Below, piece by piece: positions 35,102 to 43,797 of a stretch of DNA of 64,000 nt. This stretch comes from Desmonostoc geniculatum HA4340-LM1. GTDB taxonomy: Bacteria > Cyanobacteriota > Cyanobacteriia > Cyanobacteriales > Nostocaceae. Location of the stretch: contig JAHHHB010000017.1 in assembly GCA_019359545.1 (NCBI GenBank), positions 25,844 through 89,843 of the forward strand, given 5' to 3'. The notes under the pieces are model-generated. The model saw only the letters and a list, made by a program, of their open reading frames with translations, was not told the DNA's origin and did no database searches. Position 1 is the first letter of the stretch, and the number at the start of each line of letters is the position of its first letter. Both the position numbers and the translations under genes were made by a program.

Positions 35102-35634
35102 GATTTTCCTGTTTGTTAATTTACCGAAATTTGTGGCTATTTTAGTGTTGAAAATAGGACTTACCCATTGACAGAGAAGCCAAAATACCAGGTATGCTTT
35201 TCAAGGCTTTTAGCTAGATTTTTCAACTTACTTTTTGGGACGCTGGGTTGGGATACGCCTACGCAACTAACAAAGAATAGTTTTTACATAGCAATTGTAC
35301 TGCTATTACCAGCATTTTTATAGCGCTGTAAGTAAAATTTCATTGACGTTCGCCAGAATATCGATGCAGCAATCTGGGCGATCGCGTTTTGTTTCAATGG
35401 CTGAAACACTATATTCTGAGGCTAGATGTAACTTATGTAGTTTATTCTAAAAGTAATTTACCACTTCCAGACCTAGTAGACATCTCCAGAAATTAAATAT
35501 GCGTTACCCAGAACCCTTGTAGAGACGTAGCAGTGCTACGTCTCTACATTCATTTTCGGAGATGTCTAGTATAAAAATCTGGTTTAGGCAACAGCGGACT
35601 GTCTAAACCAGTAAATTAGATGTTGAGCAGTTGA
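35102..35634. other. Intergenic gap with gtagagacgtagc hairpin
   Basis: About 530 bases. A perfect 13-bp stem with a three-base loop (35519-35547) belongs to the gtagagacg palindrome family also seen at 26482. It is preceded by gcgttacccagaaccct. The lipoxygenase promoter must lie at the left end. No gene recognised. Confidence 0.55.
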
Positions 35635-36315
35635 TTATTCTTGACTTGGATTCAGTACGACAATAATTTCTGTAAGCCTTACTCCCAATGGTTTCCAGTG
35701 CGGATTGCTGGAGGAAAAAGTACCATCCCCTAACACTGCTTGGTAGTCATTGGGGAACTTTTCAGAAGCATTGGAAGCAGCGTCTACTCGTAAAATGAGT
35801 TTGCCTTGATAGCGGGATAATTTGCTACTATCCAACAAAATTGTACCGCCGTAATCCCAACCCAATCCATAGAGTTTAAAGTTACCTAATTTCTTGCGTA
35901 ACTCGCTCAATGAGGTTCCAACGCCGATACCTTCGCGGGTTTTCCAAGCTGAACCCAGGTTACGCACATCTAGAGGTTTGGTACGAGTTTTATCACTCCA
36001 GACTACCAAGAGCGATCGCCCTTGATCTAACTTTAATTGAGTAGCGGCAAAACTACCGATTCCTTCAGCACCAGAAATGGTTTTATCAACTAGACGAGAC
36101 GCACCAAACAACTTGACTAAATCTTGTTTGGTGGTTGTGCGTGTTATCGGGCCGACTCTTTCGCCAGGAACAATTAAGGTGTCTGTTAATGGTTGCGATT
36201 TAGCGATAGTAACTGGACGATCGATTTTCTGGGGTAGTGCAATTGCTTCTTTTGCTGAGTAAGTTAGCAGCAAAGCTAGCGCAACTGTAGCGATACTTTT
36301 AATATGTGAGTTCAC
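35635..36315 (-). CDS. Conserved exported protein of unknown function
   Basis: 226 residues from a GTG start at 36315, with GAGGTATACC directly before it. A signal peptide covers residues 1-27 (TVALALLLTYSAKEAIA). The mature part contains LIVPGERVGPITRTTTKQDLVKLFG and VGTSLSELRKKLGNFKLYGL, two copies of a G-V-G-x-S/T-x-x-x-L...LG-type pattern. This kind of repeat is found in cyanobacterial secreted proteins without known function. The second half is beta-rich. It is not linked to an operon; a truncated metal ATPase lies upstream. Confidence 0.7.
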   Translation of the reverse strand: MNSHIKSIATVALALLLTYSAKEAIALPQKIDRPVTIAKSQPLTDTLIVPGERVGPITRTTTKQDLVKLFGASRLVDKTISGAEGIGSFAATQLKLDQGRSLLVVWSDKTRTKPLDVRNLGSAWKTREGIGVGTSLSELRKKLGNFKLYGLGWDYGGTILLDSSKLSRYQGKLILRVDAASNASEKFPNDYQAVLGDGTFSSSNPHWKPLGVRLTEIIVVLNPSQE

Positions 36316-36425
36316 GGTATACCTCGAAAGAATACGATTGGGAATACTTGCTTCAATTATTACTTTTCAGTTTTAACTTCTACAATTTCCCAATTACGGA
36401 TTCCCGATTTACTCAAAATTTTATT

Positions 36426-37544
36426 TCATTGCTCTCGTTGCATTGAGAATTGCCAATCAAAAACAACCGTTTTGACTATATTTAGAGTATCTAAAAACGT
36501 AGAGCCTTTTACTAAAATACCGCGTTTGGCTGCACCTCCCACACCTCCAAAATAACCTAATGGAATACTGATTACTAGTCCACAGGGACAGGAAATAACT
36601 AATAAAACTAAGGCTCGATAAATCCATTCTGAAGAAGTTGCGCCAGAAATGAATAAAGGAGGTAATAGGGCAACTGCTAGAGATGTAAAAACTACTATTG
36701 GCGTATAATATCGAGCAAACTTAGTAATAAATTTCTCTGTTTCTGCTTTTTTGCTTTTGGCATTTTGCACCAAGTCCAAAATCTTGGCAATGGAAGATTC
36801 ATCAAAAAGCTTTGTGACTTTAATGCTGAGAACACCAATTTTATTGATTGTCCCAGCCAAAACTGTTTCTTTCGGCTTCACGGTTCGCGGCACAGATTCG
36901 CCAGTTAATGCAGATGTATCAACTTGGGAATTCCCTTCGATAATTTCACCATCTAAGGGAATCTTTTCTCCAGGTTTGACGACGATAATATCTCCAATAT
37001 TTACTGTGTCTGGCGATACTTTTTTCAGTCCTTGTTCTGTCTGGATATTTGCATAATCTGGGCGGATTTCTAATAAAGCTTTGATGGAATTACGGGAACG
37101 GCTGACGGCAATATCTTGGAACAATTCGCCAATTTTATAAAATAACATAACTCCGACAGCTTCGGGTAATTTATGAATTGCGATCGCCCCTAGTGTCGCT
37201 ACTGTCATTAAAAATGTTTCATCAAATATTCTGCCTCTAAGTATATTGCGTCCCGCAGTTTTTAAAACACTCCATCCACTTAATAAATAAGCAGGAATAA
37301 AAACCAAATATTCACCTATTGAGTAGAGTGTGTTGTGCAACTGGTATTCAAAAATTACACCAGGTGCATACAAACCTAAAATTACTATTAAAGGAAATAT
37401 CTCATTTTTGAGATTGAATTCTTCACCGTGATTATGATTGTGGTCATGGTTATGATTCTCATCATGATGATGGTTATGATTCTCGTGACGATCGTGTTCA
37501 CAGTGGCCACAACCTGAAGATTCTGAATGTAGTTTTGGCTTCAT
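36426..37544 (-). pseudogene. Truncated P1B-type heavy-metal ATPase
   Basis: 372-residue remnant of a Zn/Cd/Co-type metal-exporting ATPase. It has a His-rich N-terminus (DRHENHNHHHDENHNHDHNH), transmembrane segments, the actuator motif LTGESVPRTVKP and the ion-binding SCPCGL motif (about residues 333-338). The frame then reads TVVFD and departs from the family exactly where KTGTLT should follow, ending nine residues later in WQFSMQREQ. The phosphorylation, nucleotide-binding and last membrane segments are therefore missing, so the pump cannot work. The phosphorylatable Asp is the last family residue. No C-terminal half is found in the window. Start ATG at 37544. Confidence 0.85.
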
Positions 37545-37830
37545 TTTTGTTGAAACTGGTAAGTTATTTGATATGGAACCTTTATTTAAAGGTAATGAAA
37601 AAAATCAGTTTTTACAAGTTAATAATTTAAGAAAGATAATCGATATCAATAAGTAAGAATTCAGAAGGTTTAATGTTGAATGTTTCGATTAATTTTTAGC
37701 GAATACTAAGATTTATAAAGTCAAATATTTTCATTTGATAATAAGTATCAATCCCAATCTAGCTGATACCTATGCATGAGGAAGATGGGGAGCAGAGGAC
37801 AAGGAGACAAGGAGAATAATTTTTATTCTT

Positions 37831-38004
37831 AGAGGTTGTTTGAAAAGTGGTATGTTGTGATTTTAATCGAATTATTACCCCCCTTAATCCCCCCTTCTAA
37901 AGGGGGGAAATAATAAAATCCGGTTCCCTCCCCTTCATAAGGGGAGGGTTAGGGTGGGGTAAAAAATATTTGATACATCAATTATGACTTTTAAAACATC
38001 CTCT
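37831..38004. mobile_element. MITE-like element with 18-bp imperfect inverted ends
   Basis: Left end agaggttgtttgaaaagt and right end acttttaaaacatcctct are inverses with 15 of 18 matches. The interior contains ccccccttctaaagggggg and ccctccccttcataagggga hairpins. No gene. It lies in the 37545-38031 gap between the truncated ATPase and the TPR gene; the rest of that gap is unremarkable. Confidence 0.7.
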
Positions 38005-38031
38005 TAATCAACAGTCAACACTCCCATTGCT

Positions 38032-39672
38032 CTAGAAGTTTAAAATATCTAATGATTCTTCTATTTCTAATTCTAATATTCTTTCTTTTGTATCTTTGAG
38101 GGCTTCTAATTTACCTTCTTTGCGATAGATATCTGCGGCTTTTTGAAAATCTTCAATTGCGCCCTGTTTATCTGCCATTTCTAAGCGAATATTGCCACGA
38201 TTGTAATAAGCATCAGCATAATTAGAATTAATCTGGATGGCTTGAGTATAATCTTCAAATGCTCCTGCAAAATCTCCTAAATCGGAACGAGCATTACCAC
38301 GGTTGTAATAAGCATCTATATAATTAGGATTAATCTCTATCGCCTTCGTATAATCTTCAATTGCCCCCTGAAAATCTCCTAAATCAGAACGAGCATTACC
38401 ACGATTTTTATAAGCTAGGGCATCTTGGGGATTAATTTTGATTGCTTGGGAAAATACTGGTGGAGTTCCTAGTAAATAACGGGCAATACCACGATTTTTA
38501 TAAGCATCAGCATAATCGGGATTAATTTTAATAGCTTGGGTATAATCTTCAATTGCTCCCTGGTTATCTCCTATATGAGAACGAGCTTCAGCGCGATTTT
38601 TATAAGCTACCGCAAGGTTAGGATTAATTCTAATAGCTTGGGTATAATCATTAATTGCTTCTTCTAATCGTCCTATTTGATATAAAGTTAAACCTCGTTT
38701 ATTGTAAGATTTAGCATCATGAATATTTATCTGGATTGCCTGAGAATAATCTGCGATCGCTGCGTCATAATTTCCTAGTTGATACTGAGCTAAACCTCGT
38801 TTATAATACAAATCACCATCACTATAGCTAACTTCTAAAACTTGATTATAGCTAGCTATTGCATTTGTATATTCTCCTTTTTGGAAACATTCATCACCTA
38901 ATTTTAGGTAAAGCAAATTTAAATCTTCGTCAGGAGAATGCAAATAACTCTCTACATGAGGTTGAAAAGAAGATTTCAGCAACTGATTCCTAGCTGGCTG
39001 AGGTGGCGTTTCTTGTTTTGGGAGATATTTGTAAATCGGTGTTTGTTGTGTAAAATAATTCTGATTTTCAGAAGATTGTAACTGTTCTAAATAGCAAAAC
39101 AAGCCACCACCGTAAAGTAATTGGTCTATTCCAAAAGATATTTTACCAGTCTTTAACTTAATCATTCTGGTTGGGAGAAAGCCAGCTAAAAAAAGGTGAT
39201 ATTCAGATTGTGCTTCGCTCACATCTTCTTGAATTAAAATGCAAACTACAACTGCATTTTTTTCAACTTCTTCAGAACTAATTGACCATCTAACTCTGTC
39301 AATACTACCGTGACGAGATTTAACTTCAATACCAATAGACGGGTCAGAAGTCAAGGTAAAATCTATTTTACCATCACCGCCGAATCGCTTTTCATAATCG
39401 ACTTCGGTAATAAAATCAGCTAAACGTTCCTTGACAACTTCCTCACCGAGTTTTCCTTTAAGATAACTGATGAAAACATCACGAACTGGCAAAACACGCT
39501 TATATTTTTCAGCCATCTGCCAGCAAAATTCCCGTAGTGTCTTTAACCTCTCTCCAGAAATTATAGTTAATTCACTATATTGACCTTCTGTTTCACAATG
39601 AAGCAGACAACCAGATGCTAACCTTTTGATAAAATCAGACTGTAGCGATCGCAATAGCGTAATCCAGTCCAT
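38032..39672 (-). CDS. TPR protein with N-terminal PD-(D/E)xK nuclease-like domain
   Basis: 546-residue two-part protein. Residues ~70-185 carry a restriction-endonuclease-like pattern: GEEVVKERLADFI (helix with Glu), KIDFTLTSDPSIGIEVKSRHG (D-x(n)-E-x-K) and strand VVVCILIQEDV. Residues ~250-525 hold about eight TPR units with repeated AIADYSQAIQINIH / GAIEDYTKAIEINPN-type helices and YYNRGNARSDLGD turns. A linker rich in Pro/Gln separates the parts. The nuclease-like part may be a DNA-acting or degraded domain; the TPRs should bind protein partners. Function unknown. Start ATG at 39672. It is divergent from an antitoxin-like gene. Confidence 0.75.
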   Translation of the reverse strand: MDWITLLRSLQSDFIKRLASGCLLHCETEGQYSELTIISGERLKTLREFCWQMAEKYKRVLPVRDVFISYLKGKLGEEVVKERLADFITEVDYEKRFGGDGKIDFTLTSDPSIGIEVKSRHGSIDRVRWSISSEEVEKNAVVVCILIQEDVSEAQSEYHLFLAGFLPTRMIKLKTGKISFGIDQLLYGGGLFCYLEQLQSSENQNYFTQQTPIYKYLPKQETPPQPARNQLLKSSFQPHVESYLHSPDEDLNLLYLKLGDECFQKGEYTNAIASYNQVLEVSYSDGDLYYKRGLAQYQLGNYDAAIADYSQAIQINIHDAKSYNKRGLTLYQIGRLEEAINDYTQAIRINPNLAVAYKNRAEARSHIGDNQGAIEDYTQAIKINPDYADAYKNRGIARYLLGTPPVFSQAIKINPQDALAYKNRGNARSDLGDFQGAIEDYTKAIEINPNYIDAYYNRGNARSDLGDFAGAFEDYTQAIQINSNYADAYYNRGNIRLEMADKQGAIEDFQKAADIYRKEGKLEALKDTKERILELEIEESLDILNF

Positions 39673-39749
39673 TTTGATTGCTGCGAATCTTTTGATGAGA
39701 TTATTCTATTAAAATATTCATGCGGCGTAAACCTTTTAATAGGAAACAC

Positions 39750-39998
39750 ATGACATCGCAACCATTAGAACTAGAGGGAACTTGGGAAGAAATTGTCACC
39801 CACAGCGCAGAACTCACTGGACATAAGGTTCGTGTAATTATTGTCCCTGATGAATCAGAGTCATCTTTGCTTCCTACTCCAGCGTTTCGCCCTGCTTCAG
39901 GTCGTTCTCCACTCAGACACGCGGGTACATGGGAAGGCGATGACTTTGAAGAATGCTTGCGTTTAGTTTATGAATCCCGTTCTCAGTTGGAGTTTTGA
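39750..39998 (+). CDS. Antitoxin of a VapBC-like pair (toxin lost)
   Basis: 82-residue protein, MTSQPLELEGTWEEIVTHSA... ending GTWEGDDFEECLRLVYESRS plus QLEF. This layout is that of small cyanobacterial antitoxins placed directly before PIN-domain (VapC) toxins. ATG 39750 with AGGA eight bases upstream is preferred over the in-frame ATG at 39720. The expected toxin follows two bases after the stop but is cut off after about twelve codons (40001-40036), so the antitoxin is now an orphan. Confidence 0.7.
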   Translation: MTSQPLELEGTWEEIVTHSAELTGHKVRVIIVPDESESSLLPTPAFRPASGRSPLRHAGTWEGDDFEECLRLVYESRSQLEF

Positions 39999-40000
39999 GT

Positions 40001-40036
40001 TTGTACTTGTTCGACACTAATCATTGTAGTGCGATA
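40001..40036 (+). pseudogene. 5' remnant of a PIN-domain (VapC) toxin gene
   Basis: The first twelve codons read (M/L)YLFDTNHCSAI, the characteristic start of VapC PIN domains with the first catalytic Asp. After this the frame continues with unrelated residues and stops at 40075. The break coincides with the left side of the transposase fragment at 40049-40447, so insertion or deletion at a mobile element removed the rest of the toxin. Confidence 0.7.
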
Positions 40037-40048
40037 ATATGCATAATT

Positions 40049-40447
40049 TCACTCTACAATCGTCTTGTTATTTGAAACATCGTTATCTTCTATAAACATT
40101 TGTAATATTTCTGGCTCATCATGCACCGCTTTGCGAATGCGCTCAATCATATAGCAAGCTGTATTCTTATTAACCCCAATCTCTTTGGCAAGCTGACGCA
40201 CACTAATACCCCCTGGAGAATTCAGCATAAGGTGAATCGCTACAAACCACTTTTGTAATTCTACATGAGTCTTGTGAAAAAGTGTACCTACTGTAACACT
40301 GTATGAAGTAAAGCATTCATTACAGTGATATCTACGCTCATTCTTATATGCAGTGGCGTTGGTTGATTCACAATATGGGCACTTTGGCTTTCCATTCCAA
40401 CGAATTTGCTCAAGTAGCGCAACGCATTCTTCGTGATTTCGTGACAT
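40049..40447 (-). pseudogene. IS1595-like transposase, N-terminal part only
   Basis: 132-residue protein with the zinc ribbon CPYCESTNATAYKNERRYHC...C (residues ~23-46) and the helix-turn-helix QLAKEIGVNKNTACYMIERI of IS1595-family transposases. The DDE catalytic domain that should follow (about 170 more residues) is absent, so it cannot transpose alone. It is flanked on the right by an inverted repeat gacattgttattc/gaataacaatgtc (40443-40480) that includes its start codon. It lies where a VapC toxin gene is broken. Confidence 0.75.
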
Positions 40448-40597
40448 TGTTATTCTCAGAACTCTGTGAATAACAATGTCAAAAATTACTCTTTTATGTT
40501 GCAGGAGTATGTATTACATGCCAAAGAAAAACTCCAAGGCAATAAATCTTTTTGCTACCATATACATAGTTAATTTCAATATTTATAGATTCTTTTG

Positions 40598-41383
40598 TTA
40601 CCTTACACCATTCTCCTGCAACAGTGCATCTGCCCAAGCTGCATCTGTTTCTGATAATGCTGGTACTGGCTGTTGGCTGTAATCTACTACCAAGTCATAA
40701 CCGTAGATGTCATATACCTCATTTAATAATGTCTGCAAATCTATAATTGGTTCCCTATCTCCAGAACGCAAAGGTAAGGCAAAGGACGGAATTATATCTT
40801 GTAAATTAAAAGCATATAAGTCAGCATAAGGACGGCGATCGCCACGACAAACTAAAATTCTATAGTGACTCTGAATATCATTACCTATCATCGGCATGGG
40901 GTCGCCTTTACGTAATAAATCAATTTCAACTAAATTACTGCGGCTGGCTAATACTTGTGCGCGTTTTTCTTCGTAAATCTGCCGTCCTTTTCCTGTACGT
41001 TTATTCGTAGGAGATAAAATTTCAATAGTAGTAATTAATACCTCTGTCTCTACTTCTCGTACTTCTAAATATCCTTCCCTAATACTCACTGGCATTGGAA
41101 TTTTGACTTTTATCGGTTCAGATATCGGTGCGGCAACCGCTATATTTGTAATCGTAGAATCAGTTATAGTTTGCCGATTTTTTACTATTATATCAGGAAT
41201 ACCAACAAGCAAGGAATTCTCATCAGTCGTTTCATACATCCGCACTTCTACTGCAACTCGATATTTAGGACGCAACTGGGGAGATAAAAATCTGGCAATT
41301 TCACTAATGAGTAAGTGATGTAATCCTGGAAACAATTCCGGATGTTCTAAATAAGGATTCATTCCAGGAAAGATAGAAGGCAT
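40598..41383 (-). CDS. DUF4058 protein (second of tandem pair)
   Basis: 261-residue protein beginning MPSIFPGMNPYLEHPELFPG, the DUF4058 signature. Conserved features include LSPQLRPKYRVAVEVRMYE, VGIPDIIV, YLEVREV...TTIEILSPTNKRTGKGRQ, VEIDLLRKGDPMP and YAFNLQDIIPSFALPL. The I-E-I-L-S-P-x-N-K stretch and VEIDLLR resemble the beta-strands of PD-(D/E)xK folds, but this is not established. DUF4058 genes are multicopy in cyanobacteria and have no known role. AGGAG precedes ATG 41383. It sits 24 bases downstream of a paralog. Confidence 0.85.
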   Translation of the reverse strand: MPSIFPGMNPYLEHPELFPGLHHLLISEIARFLSPQLRPKYRVAVEVRMYETTDENSLLVGIPDIIVKNRQTITDSTITNIAVAAPISEPIKVKIPMPVSIREGYLEVREVETEVLITTIEILSPTNKRTGKGRQIYEEKRAQVLASRSNLVEIDLLRKGDPMPMIGNDIQSHYRILVCRGDRRPYADLYAFNLQDIIPSFALPLRSGDREPIIDLQTLLNEVYDIYGYDLVVDYSQQPVPALSETDAAWADALLQENGVR

Positions 41384-41407
41384 TGATTTAACTCCTATTT
41401 TCTTTTT

Positions 41408-42223
41408 TTAACGTAGTCCTTTATCTCGTAATAATGCATCAACCCAAACTACATTCTCTTCTGAAAATTGTAACACTGGCTGTTGGCTGTAATCTATTAC
41501 TAAATCATAACTGGCACGGTCATAAATTCCAACTAATAAACTCTGCAAATCTACCAAAGGTTCACTATCACCAGTTCGCAATGGTAGGGGAAAAGATGGA
41601 ATTACATCTGGCAAATTAAAAGCATATAAATCAGATTGGGGACGATTTTCTGCGCGACTGACCAAAATTCGGTAATCATTTTGCGTACCATCACCAAAAA
41701 CTAGCATTGGTTCTCCAACACGTAATAAATCAATTTCCACCAAATGTGTTAAGCTTCCCAAGACTCTCTGTCGCTTAGTTTCGTATGCATCGCGTCCTTC
41801 TCCTGGACGTTTATTTTTTGGTGAAAGAACTTCAATTGCTGTCACTACTTCTTTTGTTCCTACCTTCCGCACTTCTAAATATCTTTCTTTAACTGTCTCA
41901 GGTATAGGAACTGTCACTGTTTTAGGTTGAACCACAGGTCCACCAGCTACGGCTATATTCGGTATTTTAGGATTTATTACTGTCTGTGAATTTTTGATTA
42001 TGACATCAGGAATACCAACCAAAAGCCTATCATCACCAGTAGTTTGATAAATTCGTTCTTCTATAGCGACAAAATATTTAGGACGCAGTTGAGGAGATAA
42101 TGAGTCTGCGTAGATGCGAAGCAGCTTGTCGTCAGACATCGCTACTATTAGTCTCCCATGTACTCCTGGCCATAATGCAGGATCTTCTAAATACGGGTTC
42201 ATTCCTGGAAATGAAGAAGGCAT
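41408..42223 (-). CDS. DUF4058 protein (first of tandem pair)
   Basis: 271-residue paralog of the next gene, with the same signature (MPSSFPGMNPYLEDPALWPG, LSPQLRPKYFVAIEERIYQ, VGIPDVII, TAIEVLSPKNKRPGEGRDAY, VEIDLLRVGEPM, YAFNLPDVIPSFPLPL). An insertion of about 12 residues after GRLIVAMSDDK separates it from the other copy. The two form a probable operon and should be recent duplicates. Function unknown. Confidence 0.85.
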   Translation of the reverse strand: MPSSFPGMNPYLEDPALWPGVHGRLIVAMSDDKLLRIYADSLSPQLRPKYFVAIEERIYQTTGDDRLLVGIPDVIIKNSQTVINPKIPNIAVAGGPVVQPKTVTVPIPETVKERYLEVRKVGTKEVVTAIEVLSPKNKRPGEGRDAYETKRQRVLGSLTHLVEIDLLRVGEPMLVFGDGTQNDYRILVSRAENRPQSDLYAFNLPDVIPSFPLPLRTGDSEPLVDLQSLLVGIYDRASYDLVIDYSQQPVLQFSEENVVWVDALLRDKGLR

Positions 42224-42335
42224 AAGCAGTTTAAAATTCTAAATTGTCGCGTTCCAATGCTGGCAATTATTCTAGAAACGCTTATTAGAATTATCACTTA
42301 TGCCTCACCTGTTCGTGGTACTCAGATATGGAACT

Positions 42336-42872
42336 TTAAGAACAACTAGTAAGAGCTGCACCACATTGATCTTCCCTTTTCAACCAACCCTTAATACCTT
42401 GATATTCTACCTGCGCCCAATCTCCGTGACAGCCTAACAATTTCACAGGCGTATTAGCAGGAATTCTTCCCACTTTTTGGCTTTGTTCATTACTACTAGC
42501 ATAAACATCCACGCCATTAGTACCGTAGCCCTGAGTTGATAAACCTAAGTTTGGCACAAATACCCATCCAGTTCCTTTAAAACCACTACTAGCATTAGTA
42601 ATCTGTACCCAATTTTTAGCAGCAGCAACAATCTGAACTGTTTCATTAATGGGTATTTGCCCTAAAATTCTGTTTTTCGTACTTCCACCACTCCGCACAT
42701 TTAAACCTTGGGGATCTGTATCAGTAACGTAGGCAAAAATATCACACTTTTGGTGATTAGTTGATTCCGCTAAAGCTATTTGATTAGCTATGCCACTGAG
42801 TATTACACTAATACAACTGAATGCCAATGCGATCGCTAACTTATTCGCCGAATTTTTCACTTTTTTGGTCAT
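42336..42872 (-). CDS. Exported bacterial SH3 domain protein
   Basis: 178 residues. A signal peptide (about 1-35: LAIALAFSCISVILSGIANQIALA) precedes two SH3b repeats: LNVRSGGSTKNRILGQIPIN...NWVQI (about 52-95) and VDVYASSNEQSQKVGRIPAN...GDWAQVEYQGIKGWLK (about 120-165). Cys residues flank the repeats. SH3b domains in exported bacterial proteins bind peptidoglycan or wall ligands. It may be a wall-anchoring protein. GGAG lies six bases before ATG 42872. No partner enzyme is adjacent. Confidence 0.82.
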   Translation of the reverse strand: MTKKVKNSANKLAIALAFSCISVILSGIANQIALAESTNHQKCDIFAYVTDTDPQGLNVRSGGSTKNRILGQIPINETVQIVAAAKNWVQITNASSGFKGTGWVFVPNLGLSTQGYGTNGVDVYASSNEQSQKVGRIPANTPVKLLGCHGDWAQVEYQGIKGWLKREDQCGAALTSCS

Positions 42873-43106
42873 AATTTCTCCAATCTGCTGGCATCAGTAC
42901 TCAAAGCTGGAGTTCTCTTTCTATCTCAATCCTAACCATTATTAAAATTGATTTTAGGACTGTAATAACTCTTGATTTTACAAAATTTAGTCACGCGATC
43001 GCCCATGAAGGCGACACAACCACATGATTGAGTATTAACATGTCAGTATATGGTATCGTTAACCGCAAGACGACTTTCAAAAGTGATTAGCATTGATTAA
43101 ACTCGG

Positions 43107-43401
43107 ATGAATACCAAGATACAGTCAATATCAAATGACATAGGGAAAGAGATTATTAATATAAATAATATCAGTGTCTTAGAATTAGACAAGGAAGAAA
43201 TTATTAATCTATTTAAATCCTATAGAATCTTACTTTTTAGAAAATTTTTGGCTAATGCTGAAATTTTTAAAGAATTTACCAATTCATTGAGTACAGATTT
43301 TATAAACCGTTAAAAGATGGTGAAATTACTGTATGTGATGGGCGACAGTTTTTTAATGAACTTAGACTAGTTCAATCTATGTTCCCCGGCTTTTCATTTT
43401 G
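43107..43401 (+). pseudogene. Remnant of a TauD/TfdA-type dioxygenase gene
   Basis: The open frame from ATG 43107 encodes 68 residues with LFKSYRILLFRKFLANAEIF then KEFTNSLSTDFINR and stops. In the next frame the sequence continues as PLKDGEITVCDGRQFFNELR, the kind of sequence expected near the far end of TauD/TfdA-like Fe(II)/2-oxoglutarate dioxygenases. The whole catalytic middle, with the H-x-D...H iron triad, is missing. So this is an internally deleted and frameshifted gene. The family assignment rests on short segments and is moderate. Confidence 0.55.
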
Positions 43402-43605
43402 AGGTAAAAGTCCTGGCGAATGGAATTCGTGGCTATACAGAAAAAAACTGCCAACGCGGGTTGCAAATTCCTCAAGTCCATCTGTACGCAACACTGTTCG
43501 GTTAAGGTAAGATCTAGAATTTTGATCAAAAAACCTTAACCGAATCGTATTGCGCCTCCACAGGCTTAGTTTATCTGAGCGGGATTTGTAATCGCCGAGT
43601 ATATT

Positions 43606-43735
43606 TGCTTTTGCGACTCTAAAAGCAGCTTTTGTGACTCTAAAAGCAGCTTTTGTGACATGAAAAGCAGCTTTTGTGACATGAAAAGCAGCTTTTGCGA
43701 CTCTAAAAGCAGCTTTTGTGACTCGTAAACTAACT
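43606..43735. repeat. 21-bp minisatellite, about six copies
   Basis: Tandem copies of a 21-base unit close to gcttttgtgactctaaaagca, alternating between a 'gactct' and a 'gacatg' form. An open frame on the minus strand (43372-43776) reads it as repeats of RVTKAAF, but it has no family, no clear ribosome-binding site, and ends in ordinary intergenic sequence, so I do not call it as a gene. It lies downstream of ubiD. Confidence 0.8.
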
Positions 43736-43797
43736 TTTAGAAATTTAAATCTAGGGTGCGTTGTTAGCGACAGCATAACGCACCGCGATCCAAAATA

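Noticed and set aside
43372..43776. 134-residue protein with RVTKAAF repeats
   Set aside because: The repeats are the translation of a 21-bp minisatellite; ends are unsupported and there is no ribosome-binding site.
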